64,000 nucleotides of DNA from Bdellovibrionaceae bacterium UBA6502 (GCA_002436415.1 DJMA01000041.1:1-64000), one strand, 5' to 3'; counted from the stretch's first letter, positions 44,147 to 53,240 are shown. Made by a program: numbers and translations. The notes: a model not told the origin generated them from the letters alone.

Positions 44147-44926
44147 TTGATTCACAGTAGTAGTATTATTTCTGATCAAGCGGAAATTGGAGAAGGCGTA
44201 GAGATTGGCCCATTTTGTATTGTACGTGGAAAGGTTAAGATTGGTGCTGGTAGTAAATTATTGAGCCACTGTATTTTAGGAAATGATCACGGCTATATAG
44301 AGATTGGTAAAAACAATGTTCTCTACCCACATTCCGTAATTGGTGAGGTTCCTCAAGATTTAACTTATGATGGTCAAGAAACTAAGTTGATCATTGGTGA
44401 TAATAATAAAATTCGTGAAGGCTCAAACATCAATACCGGTACGGTAAAAGGTGGTGGTCTTACAAAAATTGGTTCTGATAATTTAATTATGTCTATGGTC
44501 CATATTGGTCACGATTGTCATATTGGTGATGATGTTGTTATAGCTTCTTCTTCCAATTTAGCAGGTCACTGTGAAATCGGTGACCATGTGAAAATTGGTG
44601 GAATGGTTGGAGTGACGCAGTTTTGTCGCTTGGGAGAACATGCTTTTATTGCTGGTGTGACAGCCATCAATAAAGACATTCTCCCATACACAATCGCTCA
44701 AGGAAGTTGGGCGACTATGAGAGCACCGAATCGTGTAGGGATGGAAAGATCTGGTTTTTCGAAAGAAGAAATTCAAGAAGTAACCAGAGCCATACGAATC
44801 CTGACTCGTGGTGGACATACAAGAGAAGAGTCTTTAGAGAGAATTAAAAAAGAATGTAAAATGCTTCGTACCGTGGAGCGTGTGATTGAGTTTATTGACT
44901 CAAGTGAAAGAGGCTTAGCTATATGA
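44147..44926 (+). CDS. lpxA: LpxA, UDP-(N-acetyl)glucosamine acyltransferase
   Basis: A 259-residue left-handed beta-helix protein. The TTG start is supported by AAGGAGAAGG upstream. Hexapeptide repeats (such as EIGEGVEIGPFCIV) fill residues 10-185; HIGHDCHIG contains catalytic His125 next to His122. PNRVGMERSGFSKEEIQEV marks the LpxA C-terminal helical domain. It adds a 3-hydroxyacyl chain from ACP to the nucleotide sugar, the first step of lipid A synthesis. An oxidoreductase gene overlaps its end by 4 bases, which suggests the substrate may be a 3-amino sugar. Confidence 0.95.
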   Translation: MIHSSSIISDQAEIGEGVEIGPFCIVRGKVKIGAGSKLLSHCILGNDHGYIEIGKNNVLYPHSVIGEVPQDLTYDGQETKLIIGDNNKIREGSNINTGTVKGGGLTKIGSDNLIMSMVHIGHDCHIGDDVVIASSSNLAGHCEIGDHVKIGGMVGVTQFCRLGEHAFIAGVTAINKDILPYTIAQGSWATMRAPNRVGMERSGFSKEEIQEVTRAIRILTRGGHTREESLERIKKECKMLRTVERVIEFIDSSERGLAI

Positions 44927-45870
44927 AAAAATTAAGAACCGCCGTTGTCGGAGTAGGTTATCTGGGAAGGTTCCATGCGCAAAAGCATGCGGCCAGTGAG
45001 CACAGTGATTTGATAGCTGTTGTTGATAGTAACGAAGCTCGTGCAAAGGAAGTTGCAGAGGAGTTGGGCTGTGCCTGGTTTCGAGATGCTTCCGAGCTAA
45101 TTGGTAAGGTAGATGCAGTTAGCATCGCTGCTGTTACTCAAATGCATTATGACTTGGCCAAGTTATTTTTAGAAAACAATATCCATGTTTTGGTTGAAAA
45201 ACCAATAACCGCAGATTCTAGCCAAGGCCAAGAATTATGTGAGTTAGCTAAGAAAAATTCATTGAAGCTGCAGGTTGGACATATCGAGCGTTTCAACCCA
45301 GCTCTACAGTCTGTGAAAGAAAAGTTACGTGCAAAGCCGCTTTTTATTGAGGTGCATAGACTTGCTCCTTTTAAGCCCAGAGCTACTGATGTAGATGTGG
45401 TTTTGGATTTAATGATTCATGATTTAGACGTAATTTTATCTTTAGTAGATAGCCCTGTGAAAGAGGTTAAAGCGGTTGGTGTGCCTGTCTTAACGAAAGC
45501 GGTAGATATTGCAAATGCGCGTTTGGAGTTTGAGTCTGGTACAATTTGTAATTTGACAGCCAGTCGTGTTTCGCAGTCGGCGCAAAGAAAGTTTAGAGTA
45601 TTTCAAGAGGCTCAATATCTATCCATTGATTTTGGAAATGGTGAAGTTGGTTTGAGTACCAAAAAAGAACCTGAAAATGAGGGTAGTCTCGCGATCGATC
45701 ATGAAACTTGGAATCTTGAAAAAGAAGACGCTTTGTTTTTAGAAACAGAAAGTTTTTTCAAGGCCATTTTACAAGATAAAGAAGTAGAAGTGAGTGGAGA
45801 AGATGGCTTAGAAGCTTTAGCTTTGGCCGAAAAAATTAGTCAATTAGCTAGAGAGTCGAGTGCAAAATAA
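44923..45870 (+). CDS. Gfo/Idh/MocA oxidoreductase, probable GnnA-like UDP-GlcNAc 3-dehydrogenase
   Basis: A 315-residue NAD(P)-dependent oxidoreductase. VVGVGYLGRFHAQKH is the Rossmann loop, HVLVEKPITAD carries the conserved catalytic-region EKP, and LQVGHIERFNPAL and MIHDLDVILSLV are the second-domain motifs with the conserved His. Position between lpxA and lpxB is shared with many delta-type genomes. GnnA with the aminotransferase GnnB makes UDP-GlcNAc3N for lipid A with 2,3-diamino-glucose, a backbone reported for Bdellovibrio. No GnnB gene is adjacent. The function is therefore inferred. It overlaps lpxA by 4 and lpxB by 11 bases. Confidence 0.75.
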   Translation: MKKLRTAVVGVGYLGRFHAQKHAASEHSDLIAVVDSNEARAKEVAEELGCAWFRDASELIGKVDAVSIAAVTQMHYDLAKLFLENNIHVLVEKPITADSSQGQELCELAKKNSLKLQVGHIERFNPALQSVKEKLRAKPLFIEVHRLAPFKPRATDVDVVLDLMIHDLDVILSLVDSPVKEVKAVGVPVLTKAVDIANARLEFESGTICNLTASRVSQSAQRKFRVFQEAQYLSIDFGNGEVGLSTKKEPENEGSLAIDHETWNLEKEDALFLETESFFKAILQDKEVEVSGEDGLEALALAEKISQLARESSAK

Positions 45871-47014
45871 AAACGAAGTTTTAGTCATTTCCGCCGAAGC
45901 CTCCAGTAACCTTTATGCTCAAAGATTACTGGAGCTGTCTGCTAGCGAAGAAGCTCCCATTCATTATTGGGGTGTTGGTAACCAAGATATGATTGATCTT
46001 GGTTTTGAGGCTCTAGGTCGTGCCGAAGATATGGCAGTGATGGGTTTTCAAGAGGTGTTAAAACACTATCCTTTTATAAAAGGAATCTATAACAATATTC
46101 TAGAGCAAGTTGATAAACGTCAAACCAAAGTGGCTCTTTTAATGGACTATGCTGAGTTTAATATGAAGTTGGCAGGGGAGCTTAAAAAACGTGGAGTGAA
46201 GGTGTTGTTTTATATTGCTCCACAGATTTGGGCTTGGCGCCAGGGACGAGTTAAAAAACTAAAGGCGAGCATTGAAGATTTATTGTGTATTTTTCCTTTT
46301 GAAGAAAAGTTTTACCAAGAGCACGGAGTGCCTACTAATTTTGTAGGACATCCTTTGTTGGATGAAATTGAAGATAAGTTTTTTGATTTGCAGGAGAGAA
46401 ATATCTACCGTATGCAATTGGGCTTGACCGAAAACCAAAGGGTTCTTGCCTTGATGCCTGGTAGTCGAAAGTCTGAAATTTCTTTGAACTTTAGAACACA
46501 ATTAGACACAGCCAAACTTTTAAAGAAACAAGATCCTAGTGTAGCCGTCGTGGTTTTAGCTGCACCAGGTATGAATTTAGATCTTTTAAAAGAATATGTT
46601 CGATCGGATGATCCAGAGTTTCTTTTTATTCAAGATCGTCCCTTTAGAATGTTAAGTGTTTGTGATTTTGCATTGGTTTCTTCTGGAACGGCTACTTTAG
46701 TAACTGGTTTGATGAAAAAACCAATGGTAGTCATGTACAAAATGAAACCTGTGAGTGCTTGGCTTGCTAAGAAGTTGGTGAGTAAGAACAATCCATATTT
46801 TGCCATGGTGAATTTAATTTTTGGTAAAGAGCTAATGCCAGAGTTCTTTCAAGAAAAAGCAAATCCAAAGGATCTAGCAAAAAGCATTAGTGCTTCTTGG
46901 TTTGATTCATCAGTCTATCAAAACACCCTAGAAGAACTAGAAAAGCTTCCAGCCCTTTTAGGTAAAAAAGGTGCCACCAAAAGAGTGTTAGATGTGTTGA
47001 GGGAAAAGTTGTGA
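45860..47014 (+). CDS. lpxB: LpxB, lipid A disaccharide synthase
   Basis: A 384-residue GT19 glycosyltransferase. Typical LpxB blocks: VISAEASSNLYAQRL, DYAEFNMKLA, YIAPQIWAWRQGRVKKL, FVGHPLLDEI, LMPGSRKSEI and SSGTATLVTGLMKKPMVVMY. It joins UDP-diacyl sugar to lipid X to form the disaccharide. The start is a GTG at 45860 inside the end of the oxidoreductase gene. Confidence 0.95.
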   Translation: MQNKNEVLVISAEASSNLYAQRLLELSASEEAPIHYWGVGNQDMIDLGFEALGRAEDMAVMGFQEVLKHYPFIKGIYNNILEQVDKRQTKVALLMDYAEFNMKLAGELKKRGVKVLFYIAPQIWAWRQGRVKKLKASIEDLLCIFPFEEKFYQEHGVPTNFVGHPLLDEIEDKFFDLQERNIYRMQLGLTENQRVLALMPGSRKSEISLNFRTQLDTAKLLKKQDPSVAVVVLAAPGMNLDLLKEYVRSDDPEFLFIQDRPFRMLSVCDFALVSSGTATLVTGLMKKPMVVMYKMKPVSAWLAKKLVSKNNPYFAMVNLIFGKELMPEFFQEKANPKDLAKSISASWFDSSVYQNTLEELEKLPALLGKKGATKRVLDVLREKL

Positions 47015-48030
47015 AGCTTCTTCTAAAGGGATTGAGCCCAATTTACTATTCAGCCACGAAACTACGTAATAAGCTTTATGATAAGCAAATACTCGAAACC
47101 GTAAAGTTAAATACTCCTGTGGTTTGTATTGGTAACATTTCCTTTGGTGGTAGTGGCAAGACTCCTTTTACTCGTTGGTTGTGTTTGCAAGATGCACTTG
47201 TAGATAAAAACATCGCAATAGTAAGTCGTGCTTACCGAGCAAAGTATTCTGGTGATTTTTTAAAGTTAGAAGAAAAACATTTTCAGCAACCAGAGAATTA
47301 CGGTGATGAAGCATGTATGTTAGCTTCTAGTTTGCCCAATGTGGATGTTTATATAACCAATAACAAATCTAAGGCTTGTGAAAAATTAGTGGCCAATAGC
47401 TCTTATGATATCATATTGGTTGATGATGGCTTTCAGCATCGACGTTTAGAGAGAGACTTAGATATAGTTTTGCTGGATACCAGTGTAGGCATTGAGAGTT
47501 ATAACCGATTTCCCAAAGGAGAGTTAAGAGAGGATCTTTCTGGATTAGAAAGAGCAGATGTCTTGGTCTACAGTAAGGCCACAACAGCAACTCCTTCTTT
47601 AATGGATCGTTTAGTTAACTACACCCATGATAAAGCACAGATGGTTATGGGTTTTGATTTAGGATCACCAAGTAGAGTGACGCCTAATGATAGCCTTGAA
47701 ATTTTGGAAAAGAGTTTTTTAAACTATATATTGGTGACAGCGGTAGGGAATCCAAAGCAAGTTGAGGAAAGCTTTAAAAAATCATTTGGTGAGGCCAAAG
47801 ATAAATTAATTTTTAAAGACCACCATTCTTTTTCTTCCTTAGACATCGACATGATTCTACATGTAATGGAGAAGAAAAAGGCCAAGTACATTTTGTGTAC
47901 AGAAAAAGATTATTTAAAAATCCGTAATAAAATGAAAAACAGTAGCAGTCTTTATTTCGTACCTCAGGATTATAAATTACTCGCTGGAAAAGAGGAATTG
48001 GATGAAAAGCTTAGGGCTCTTTTTTCTTAA
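47011..48030 (+). CDS. lpxK: LpxK, tetraacyldisaccharide 4'-kinase
   Basis: A 339-residue membrane-bound kinase with an unusual P-loop: GNISFGGSGKTPF with Lys50. DDGFQHRRLERDLDIVLLD is the LpxK Walker-like motif. It phosphorylates the 4' position of lipid A. A GTG start at 47011 overlaps the lpxB stop by 4 bases. Because Bdellovibrio lipid A is reported to be phosphate-free, presence of a kinase here is notable but may act transiently. Confidence 0.93.
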   Translation: MKLLLKGLSPIYYSATKLRNKLYDKQILETVKLNTPVVCIGNISFGGSGKTPFTRWLCLQDALVDKNIAIVSRAYRAKYSGDFLKLEEKHFQQPENYGDEACMLASSLPNVDVYITNNKSKACEKLVANSSYDIILVDDGFQHRRLERDLDIVLLDTSVGIESYNRFPKGELREDLSGLERADVLVYSKATTATPSLMDRLVNYTHDKAQMVMGFDLGSPSRVTPNDSLEILEKSFLNYILVTAVGNPKQVEESFKKSFGEAKDKLIFKDHHSFSSLDIDMILHVMEKKKAKYILCTEKDYLKIRNKMKNSSSLYFVPQDYKLLAGKEELDEKLRALFS

Positions 48031-48877
48031 ATCGATCAGTTATTTAATTTATTTAATGTCTAGAAAACTCCGCTTAGCCTTGGGGAGTTTTTTTGGAATT
48101 TTGTGGTTTGATATTTTAAGACTGCGAAGGGATGTGTTGGATGAAAATATTCAAATCGCATTTCCTGAAATGCCGTATCCTGAGAGGAAGAGAATTGCCA
48201 GAGAATCTTGTAAAGGAATGGGGAAGGCGCTGATTGAGTATTTTTTATTTCCTCATGTAAATGCTGATAATATCGATGACTATTTTGTCTGTAAGAACTG
48301 GCATGTTTATGAAGACTTGAAAAAGCAGAATAAAGGCGTCTTGGTTTTGTCTCTACATTTGGGCTCTTATGACTTTTTATCCGTTTTCTTAGCCTTGAAG
48401 GGAATGGATTTACATTTGATTTCTAAAGAGATGAAAGTGCAGTGGTTAAATGATCTTTGGTTTGGTTTAAGAAAGTCCAAGGGATTAAAATATATTTCTG
48501 ATCGAAAAGCTAAATTTGATATCATCAAAGCACTCAAAAAGAAGGCCGCCGTTGCTTTTATTATAGATCAGTTTACCGGACCACCCATTGGCATCGAATC
48601 AACCTTCTTTGGTAAGAAAACGGGAAGTGCTCGCGGCCTGGCTTTGTTTCATGCTTGGACAAAGGCACCTGTATTGCCAATCTATAACTTTCGTCGAGAT
48701 GATGGAAAGATTGAAGTGGTCTTTGGGGAGCCAGTTTCTCTAGAAGAAGCAGAGGATAGAGATCAAACGGTTGCTTTGATGACGCAAAAGTACAATACTG
48801 TTTTAGAGAACATAATTCGAGAACATCCCGAACAGTGGTTGTGGGTTCATCGCCGCTGGAAGGAATTTAAGTACTAG
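48002..48877 (+). CDS. LpxL/HtrB-type lipid A late acyltransferase
   Basis: A 291-residue acyltransferase with an N-terminal membrane helix. The HX4D motif is LSLHLGSYDF with His119 and Asp124. IDQFTGPPIGIESTFFGKKTG and the WLWVHRRWK end are characteristic of the LpxL/LpxM family. It adds a secondary acyl chain to lipid A or its precursor. The ATG at 48002 overlaps lpxK by 29 bases and has AGAGG upstream; a later ATG at 48056 is less likely. Confidence 0.9.
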   Translation: MKSLGLFFLKSISYLIYLMSRKLRLALGSFFGILWFDILRLRRDVLDENIQIAFPEMPYPERKRIARESCKGMGKALIEYFLFPHVNADNIDDYFVCKNWHVYEDLKKQNKGVLVLSLHLGSYDFLSVFLALKGMDLHLISKEMKVQWLNDLWFGLRKSKGLKYISDRKAKFDIIKALKKKAAVAFIIDQFTGPPIGIESTFFGKKTGSARGLALFHAWTKAPVLPIYNFRRDDGKIEVVFGEPVSLEEAEDRDQTVALMTQKYNTVLENIIREHPEQWLWVHRRWKEFKY

Positions 48878-48885
48878 TTGGTGAT

Positions 48886-50070
48886 ATGAAACTTTCTTTG
48901 AAGCAAAAATTCTTAAGTTTTAGTCTTAGTTTGCTTTTACTTTTGTTGGCCTCTTGTGCCACTTCAAAAGATTATATGAAGGTTTTAGACGATATCTATA
49001 TGGAAGAGGAGTACGACTCTGTCATTCAGGTCGAGGATGCTTCTAAGCCAAAAGAGGATAGTGCTGAGCCTAATCCTGAAAAAAAAGCTGAAAGCCAAAC
49101 AGCGGATTCTAAAAAAACAATAGAAAGTCCAAAGAAAAAAGAAGAGGCTAAAGCGGTAAAGGCTAACAAAAAAGCAAAAGAAAAAACTCCTAAAAAGGCG
49201 ATTGCAAAGAAGAAGACTGATTCTGAAAAACAAAAGCCAAATACCAGCAAAGAGCTTCCTAAAAAGACAGCTGAAGATATCAAAAAAGACCTTTTGCGAA
49301 AATCGGTAAATGCCAAAGGAAGAAAGCTTCCAGACATTGAAGATGCAGAGGGCTTTGTAGGTAGAAGGCCAGTGGTTGACCCATTTAGAGTGGGTGAAGA
49401 AGTGGTTATGGCTGTTGAGTATTTTGGGGTTAAGGCTGGCGAATTAAGTCTAAAAGTTTTACCTTTTAAAAAAGTAAACGGAAGAAAGGCTTATCATTTT
49501 AGATCCGAGGTTAGGTCTAATTCTTCATTTTCAATGATTTATGAAGTGGATGATTGGTCGGAAACATTCGTTGATTACGAAACTATGCTGCCATTTAATT
49601 ACACGGTTCATGTCGATCATAGTAACGAAAAAAAACAGATTCGAAGTATTTTTGAGCACGCAGAAAATCACGTTAAAGTCTGGGAAAAAAAGATCGATGA
49701 CGATGGTAAAGTAAAAAAGAAAATCTATGAATGGGAGATGTATCCTTTTTCTCAGAATGTGATTTCGGTGTTTTTTTACATAAGAAACTTTCAGTTAAAA
49801 GTCGGTAAAACCATCAAGTTCCCGCTTACAGATGAAAACAACAATATGATTCTAGAGGCTGAGGTTTTGCGTAAAGAAAAGCTGAGTATTCCTGGAGATA
49901 AAGAAGTGGAAGCCTTTGTGATTAAACCAAAGGTAAGCATCGAAGGAAACTTTAAGCCTGTGGGAGATATTTTCCTTTGGCTAACCGCCGATGAGCGAAA
50001 ACAAATCGTTCAAGTTAAGTCAGCCCTAAAAATTGGTACCCTAAAGTTTGTACCGGTTCGTTTAAAGTAG
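48886..50070 (+). CDS. DUF3108 lipoprotein with Lys/Ala-rich linker
   Basis: A 394-residue protein. Residues 1-24 hold a lipoprotein signal with lipobox LLASC (Cys24). A linker of about 100 residues is rich in Lys, Ala, Glu and Ser (KKAKEKTPKKAIAKKKTD). The C-terminal 240 residues match DUF3108, a beta-rich periplasmic domain (FRVGEEVVMAVEYFGVKAG near its start; GDIFLWLTADERKQIVQV near its end). It is the last gene of the lipid A operon, 8 bases after the acyltransferase. Function unknown; outer-membrane or LPS-related role is inferred from context. Confidence 0.75.
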   Translation: MKLSLKQKFLSFSLSLLLLLLASCATSKDYMKVLDDIYMEEEYDSVIQVEDASKPKEDSAEPNPEKKAESQTADSKKTIESPKKKEEAKAVKANKKAKEKTPKKAIAKKKTDSEKQKPNTSKELPKKTAEDIKKDLLRKSVNAKGRKLPDIEDAEGFVGRRPVVDPFRVGEEVVMAVEYFGVKAGELSLKVLPFKKVNGRKAYHFRSEVRSNSSFSMIYEVDDWSETFVDYETMLPFNYTVHVDHSNEKKQIRSIFEHAENHVKVWEKKIDDDGKVKKKIYEWEMYPFSQNVISVFFYIRNFQLKVGKTIKFPLTDENNNMILEAEVLRKEKLSIPGDKEVEAFVIKPKVSIEGNFKPVGDIFLWLTADERKQIVQVKSALKIGTLKFVPVRLK

Positions 50071-50071
50071 T

Positions 50072-50089
50072 TCGCTAAAAGTCTAGCGA
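50072..50089 (+). terminator. Weak terminator-like hairpin after the lipid A operon
   Basis: TCGCTA-AAAGTC-TAGCGA forms a 6-bp stem right after the stop of the DUF3108 gene. There is only a scattered T tail, so confidence is low. Confidence 0.35.
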
Positions 50090-50171
50090 TCAAAGTTTAG
50101 TTTTAGTCCATCTTTGTCTCAAGCTGCATATGCCATCCTGCTTTAGCAAAAATCTTTGCTAGACTAAGTCT

Positions 50172-51323
50172 ATGGCGAGAACCAATTGTCGAAATTTTAA
50201 TGGATACAAGCCCTGTGGCCTTAATGCAAACTGTGACGAGCTTTGTTCCCATTTTCAGGCTTCAGGAATGAATATAGTGATCATTCACTTAGGGGCCTTG
50301 GGTGCGGTTTTGCGTGCGACTTGTTTACTAAAGCCTATTAAAAGAGCCTATCCTAATTCGCAAATTACCTGGGTAACAGATGCCCCGGCTCAGCATCTAT
50401 TGGCGAACAACCCACTCATTGATAATGTCTACACATCTAGTCCTGAAAGCATTCAATCCTTATTGAGTTATGATTTTGACCTTGGCTATTGCCTTGATAA
50501 AGCGACCAAGGCGGTGGGGATTTCTCGGCAGTTAAATATTGATGAACTGAAGGGATTTTCTTCTGATTCAAAAGCTTCTATTTTGCCAATCAATCAAGAG
50601 GCAAGAGAGCTTTGGGAGCTTGGTTTAAATGATCATAAAAAGTTTTTTGTGAATCAAAAACCTGAAACACAGTTAATGACAGAAGCTCTGGGTTTGGATT
50701 ACCAGAGGGATGATTATTTGTTGGCTTTAACTGCGGATGAACTAAACCTAGGCTTTTTAAGAAGATCGTCTTGGTCTGAGCAGGGAAAATATCCAATCAT
50801 AGGGATAAACACAGGTTGTTCCAATGCCTTGCCTTATAAAAAAATGAGCGTCGAAAAAAACATAGAACTAGTAAAGGCTTTGTACAGAAACTTTTCTGTG
50901 AGGGTAGTTTTGTTGGGCGGGCCAGAGGACTCTGAAAGAAATCAAAAAATTGCAGAAATGACTGATGCAATTGTTTCTCCAAGTCGAAATGGGATTCGTG
51001 ATGGACTTTGCTCGGTAGCAGCTTGTGATATGATTATTACTGGTGATAGTTTAGGTATGCATATGGCAATTGCTTTGAAAAAGCACACAATTGCATGGTT
51101 TGGAAGTACCTGTGCCCATGAAATTGACTTGTATGATCGTGGTGAAAAAATCCTTAGTCGAGTGAGTTGTGGCCCTTGTTGGAAGAGATCTTGCGATAAA
51201 GAAGTGATGTGCCACGAAATGCTAAGCTTAAAAGCCATTTTGCTCGCGACAAAGGATTTTCTGGCTCCAAGCCATGAAGAAAGTTCTGCTTTTGAGATCA
51301 GTTTAGACCTTAATTTAGCGTGA
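50172..51323 (+). CDS. GT9 heptosyltransferase-like protein with N-terminal Cys motif
   Basis: A 383-residue soluble glycosyltransferase of family 9. Before the GT9 domain there is a Cys motif NCRNFNGYKPCGLNANCDEL plus CSHF, which may bind metal and is seen in delta-type GT9 members as I recall. The GT9 domain starts at MNIVIIHLGALGAVLRATCL and includes VVLLGGPEDSERN and TGDSLGMHMAIAL, the nucleotide-sugar binding region. Near the end SCGPCWKRSC adds another Cys cluster. It probably adds heptose or a related sugar to LPS core. SD is poor; an internal ATG at 50268 would drop the Cys motif. Confidence 0.82.
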   Translation: MARTNCRNFNGYKPCGLNANCDELCSHFQASGMNIVIIHLGALGAVLRATCLLKPIKRAYPNSQITWVTDAPAQHLLANNPLIDNVYTSSPESIQSLLSYDFDLGYCLDKATKAVGISRQLNIDELKGFSSDSKASILPINQEARELWELGLNDHKKFFVNQKPETQLMTEALGLDYQRDDYLLALTADELNLGFLRRSSWSEQGKYPIIGINTGCSNALPYKKMSVEKNIELVKALYRNFSVRVVLLGGPEDSERNQKIAEMTDAIVSPSRNGIRDGLCSVAACDMIITGDSLGMHMAIALKKHTIAWFGSTCAHEIDLYDRGEKILSRVSCGPCWKRSCDKEVMCHEMLSLKAILLATKDFLAPSHEESSAFEISLDLNLA

Positions 51324-51354
51324 TTTTTTCTCAAAATTTGTTACAACTAAAATC

Positions 51355-52428
51355 ATGAAAATTCTATTTTTCCAAACCGCATTTCTAGGTGATTTGCTTC
51401 TTTCTAGCGTATTCTTAAAGAATCTGAGATTGGCATATCCTGATGCTGAGATTCATTTGGCTGCACGGGGAAAATTTGCAGAATTTTTCAAAGAATTTTC
51501 TTTGGTTGATAGAGCTTGGTCCGTAAATAAAAAAGATAAAAAGTCTTTGGCTATTTTGATTTCTAGTTTAAAGAAAGAAAATTTTGATTTGGTATTTTGT
51601 CCTCACGAGTCTTTTCGTTCGGCCAGCATTTGTGGAAAATTAAATGCGGCTCAGTCTTTTTCATTTCGCCGTTGGTTTTCAAGTTTCTTTTTTAATCGTT
51701 TGGTAACTCGTCCAATGGATTTACCTGATGTACTACGACAAACCGCTTTATTGGCGGCAGCCAATCAAGAATTTGGTGTGAAGTGGGTCGATTTTGTTTC
51801 AAAGTATCGAGGGAGTGAGTCGCAAGTTTTAAGTGATTTTTCTGAGTCTCGTGTACAAATCCCTGAGTTTCTAAAAATGCACTTAAAGCTTCCTGATGAA
51901 CGTATAAGTCTTTTGTTAAAAAACTTTGATTTGCCTTCGGAGTACATTTGCATCGCTCCGGGGAGTGTCTGGGAAACAAAAAAATGGCGTGAGGAGCACT
52001 ATGTGCAGTTTGCAAAAAACCGATCCGAGAAAATAATTGTATTGGGTGGCCCAGGGGAGGAGAGTCTGTGTGAGAGAATTTCTCAACAAATTCCTGGAAG
52101 CCTTAATCTTGCTGCCAAAACCAGCCTAGTAGAACTTTATGCTATTTTAACCAAAGCGAAGTTTTTGGTGTGTAATGATAGTGGCACCATGCATATGGCA
52201 AGTTGCGCTAATTGCCCAAGTATTGCTAATTTTGGTCCAACGACTTTAGACATTGGCTATCGTCCCTGGAGTAATAATAGTCTTGTAAATCAAATTGAAC
52301 TTTCCTGTAGGCCTTGTGGAAAGCATGGACATGATAAGTGTCCCATTGGTACACACCAGTGTATGAAAGATCTTTTACCGTCTCAGGTTGAAGCGAAAAG
52401 CCAGCTATTTCAAAGCCTTAATTCCTAA
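51355..52428 (+). CDS. GT9 heptosyltransferase (WaaF/WaaC-like)
   Basis: A 357-residue GT9 enzyme. The N-terminal MKILFFQTAFLGDLLLSSVF binds the acceptor side, IAPGSVWETKKWREEHY is the ADP-heptose motif, and LVCNDSGTMHMASCANCPSI is the conserved Asp-Ser-Gly donor site. A Cys-rich end (CRPCGKHGHDKC) is like the previous gene. It likely adds the second or first core heptose. It starts 31 bases after the previous GT9 gene. Confidence 0.85.
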   Translation: MKILFFQTAFLGDLLLSSVFLKNLRLAYPDAEIHLAARGKFAEFFKEFSLVDRAWSVNKKDKKSLAILISSLKKENFDLVFCPHESFRSASICGKLNAAQSFSFRRWFSSFFFNRLVTRPMDLPDVLRQTALLAAANQEFGVKWVDFVSKYRGSESQVLSDFSESRVQIPEFLKMHLKLPDERISLLLKNFDLPSEYICIAPGSVWETKKWREEHYVQFAKNRSEKIIVLGGPGEESLCERISQQIPGSLNLAAKTSLVELYAILTKAKFLVCNDSGTMHMASCANCPSIANFGPTTLDIGYRPWSNNSLVNQIELSCRPCGKHGHDKCPIGTHQCMKDLLPSQVEAKSQLFQSLNS

Positions 52429-52544
52429 TTTTCTAGTTTTTGTCGAAATTATGATATTCTTAAGCTGCCCTGTATTGTTGTACGTTTACTAAATTAAAAC
52501 GGCTTAGTTACCGATAGATTAAGGCGTTTTGTGAAGGGAATATT

Positions 52545-53240
52545 ATGAATGCCAAAAATGTTCTAATTCTCAGTGAAGAATTAGAAGACGCGGATCGAAT
52601 TGAGGAAATCTATGCCTCCTCCGAGAGCATTGATTATAAAACCAACATGGTTTTTAAGGCAGATGAAGCTGTGGAGCTTCTTAAAAATAAAGACACGGAT
52701 CTATTGGTCTTTAACTTAAGAGACTTTTCTAAGAAAAAATTAAATGCAGTTCTAAATTTACGTCAGCTTGGCGTTAAATTTCCTTTGTTAAGTATTTCTG
52801 ATACTTATGATGAGGATGCTTATAATTTTGTGCGTAAGCTTGAAAACTCTGTAATGTTAAATCGTCCCTTTAAAGACTCACAGTTGCTAACCATGAGCGA
52901 AAAAATCACTAATGGTGTTGATGTGATGCAAAGGCGCTTTCCGCGTTTCTTAACCGAAGAAAATGCTTATCTAAGTCTTTATCCTAATGGCAGTCCAACC
53001 GAGTGCTCGGTAAAAGATATTTCTAAAGGCGGGGCTTGTGTTATAGCTCCAGTGGATGTGGGGATTAAGGTTGGCGAAATTGTTCGAATGAAGTTGTTCT
53101 TAGAGGATGTAGGTAAAAATCACAATTTCTTTGGTCGAGTGCTATGGATGGATTTAATTGTGGATGAAGGCAATTACTATATAGGAATCCAGTTTATTAG
53201 CGAGGCTCAAATATTTAAAAGTTTACTTTCCAATCGATAA
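52545..53240 (+). CDS. Pseudoreceiver-PilZ protein
   Basis: A 231-residue soluble protein with AAGGGA five bases before the ATG. Residues 1-120 look like a receiver fold (NVLILSEELEDADRIEEIY, then DLLVFNLRDFSKKKLNAVL), but the phospho-acceptor Asp is Asn57 and the conserved Lys is Arg (MLNRPFKD). Residues about 128-230 form a PilZ domain with the c-di-GMP motifs QRRFPR and DISKGG intact. So it should bind c-di-GMP but not be phosphorylated in the usual way. Its place just upstream of ribF and the pil cluster suggests a motility or surface role, inferred. Confidence 0.8.
   Translation: MNAKNVLILSEELEDADRIEEIYASSESIDYKTNMVFKADEAVELLKNKDTDLLVFNLRDFSKKKLNAVLNLRQLGVKFPLLSISDTYDEDAYNFVRKLENSVMLNRPFKDSQLLTMSEKITNGVDVMQRRFPRFLTEENAYLSLYPNGSPTECSVKDISKGGACVIAPVDVGIKVGEIVRMKLFLEDVGKNHNFFGRVLWMDLIVDEGNYYIGIQFISEAQIFKSLLSNR

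Noticed and set aside
49026..49337. Minus-strand frames opposite the DUF3108 lipoprotein linker
   Set aside because: Antisense of a Lys/Ala-rich low-complexity region.
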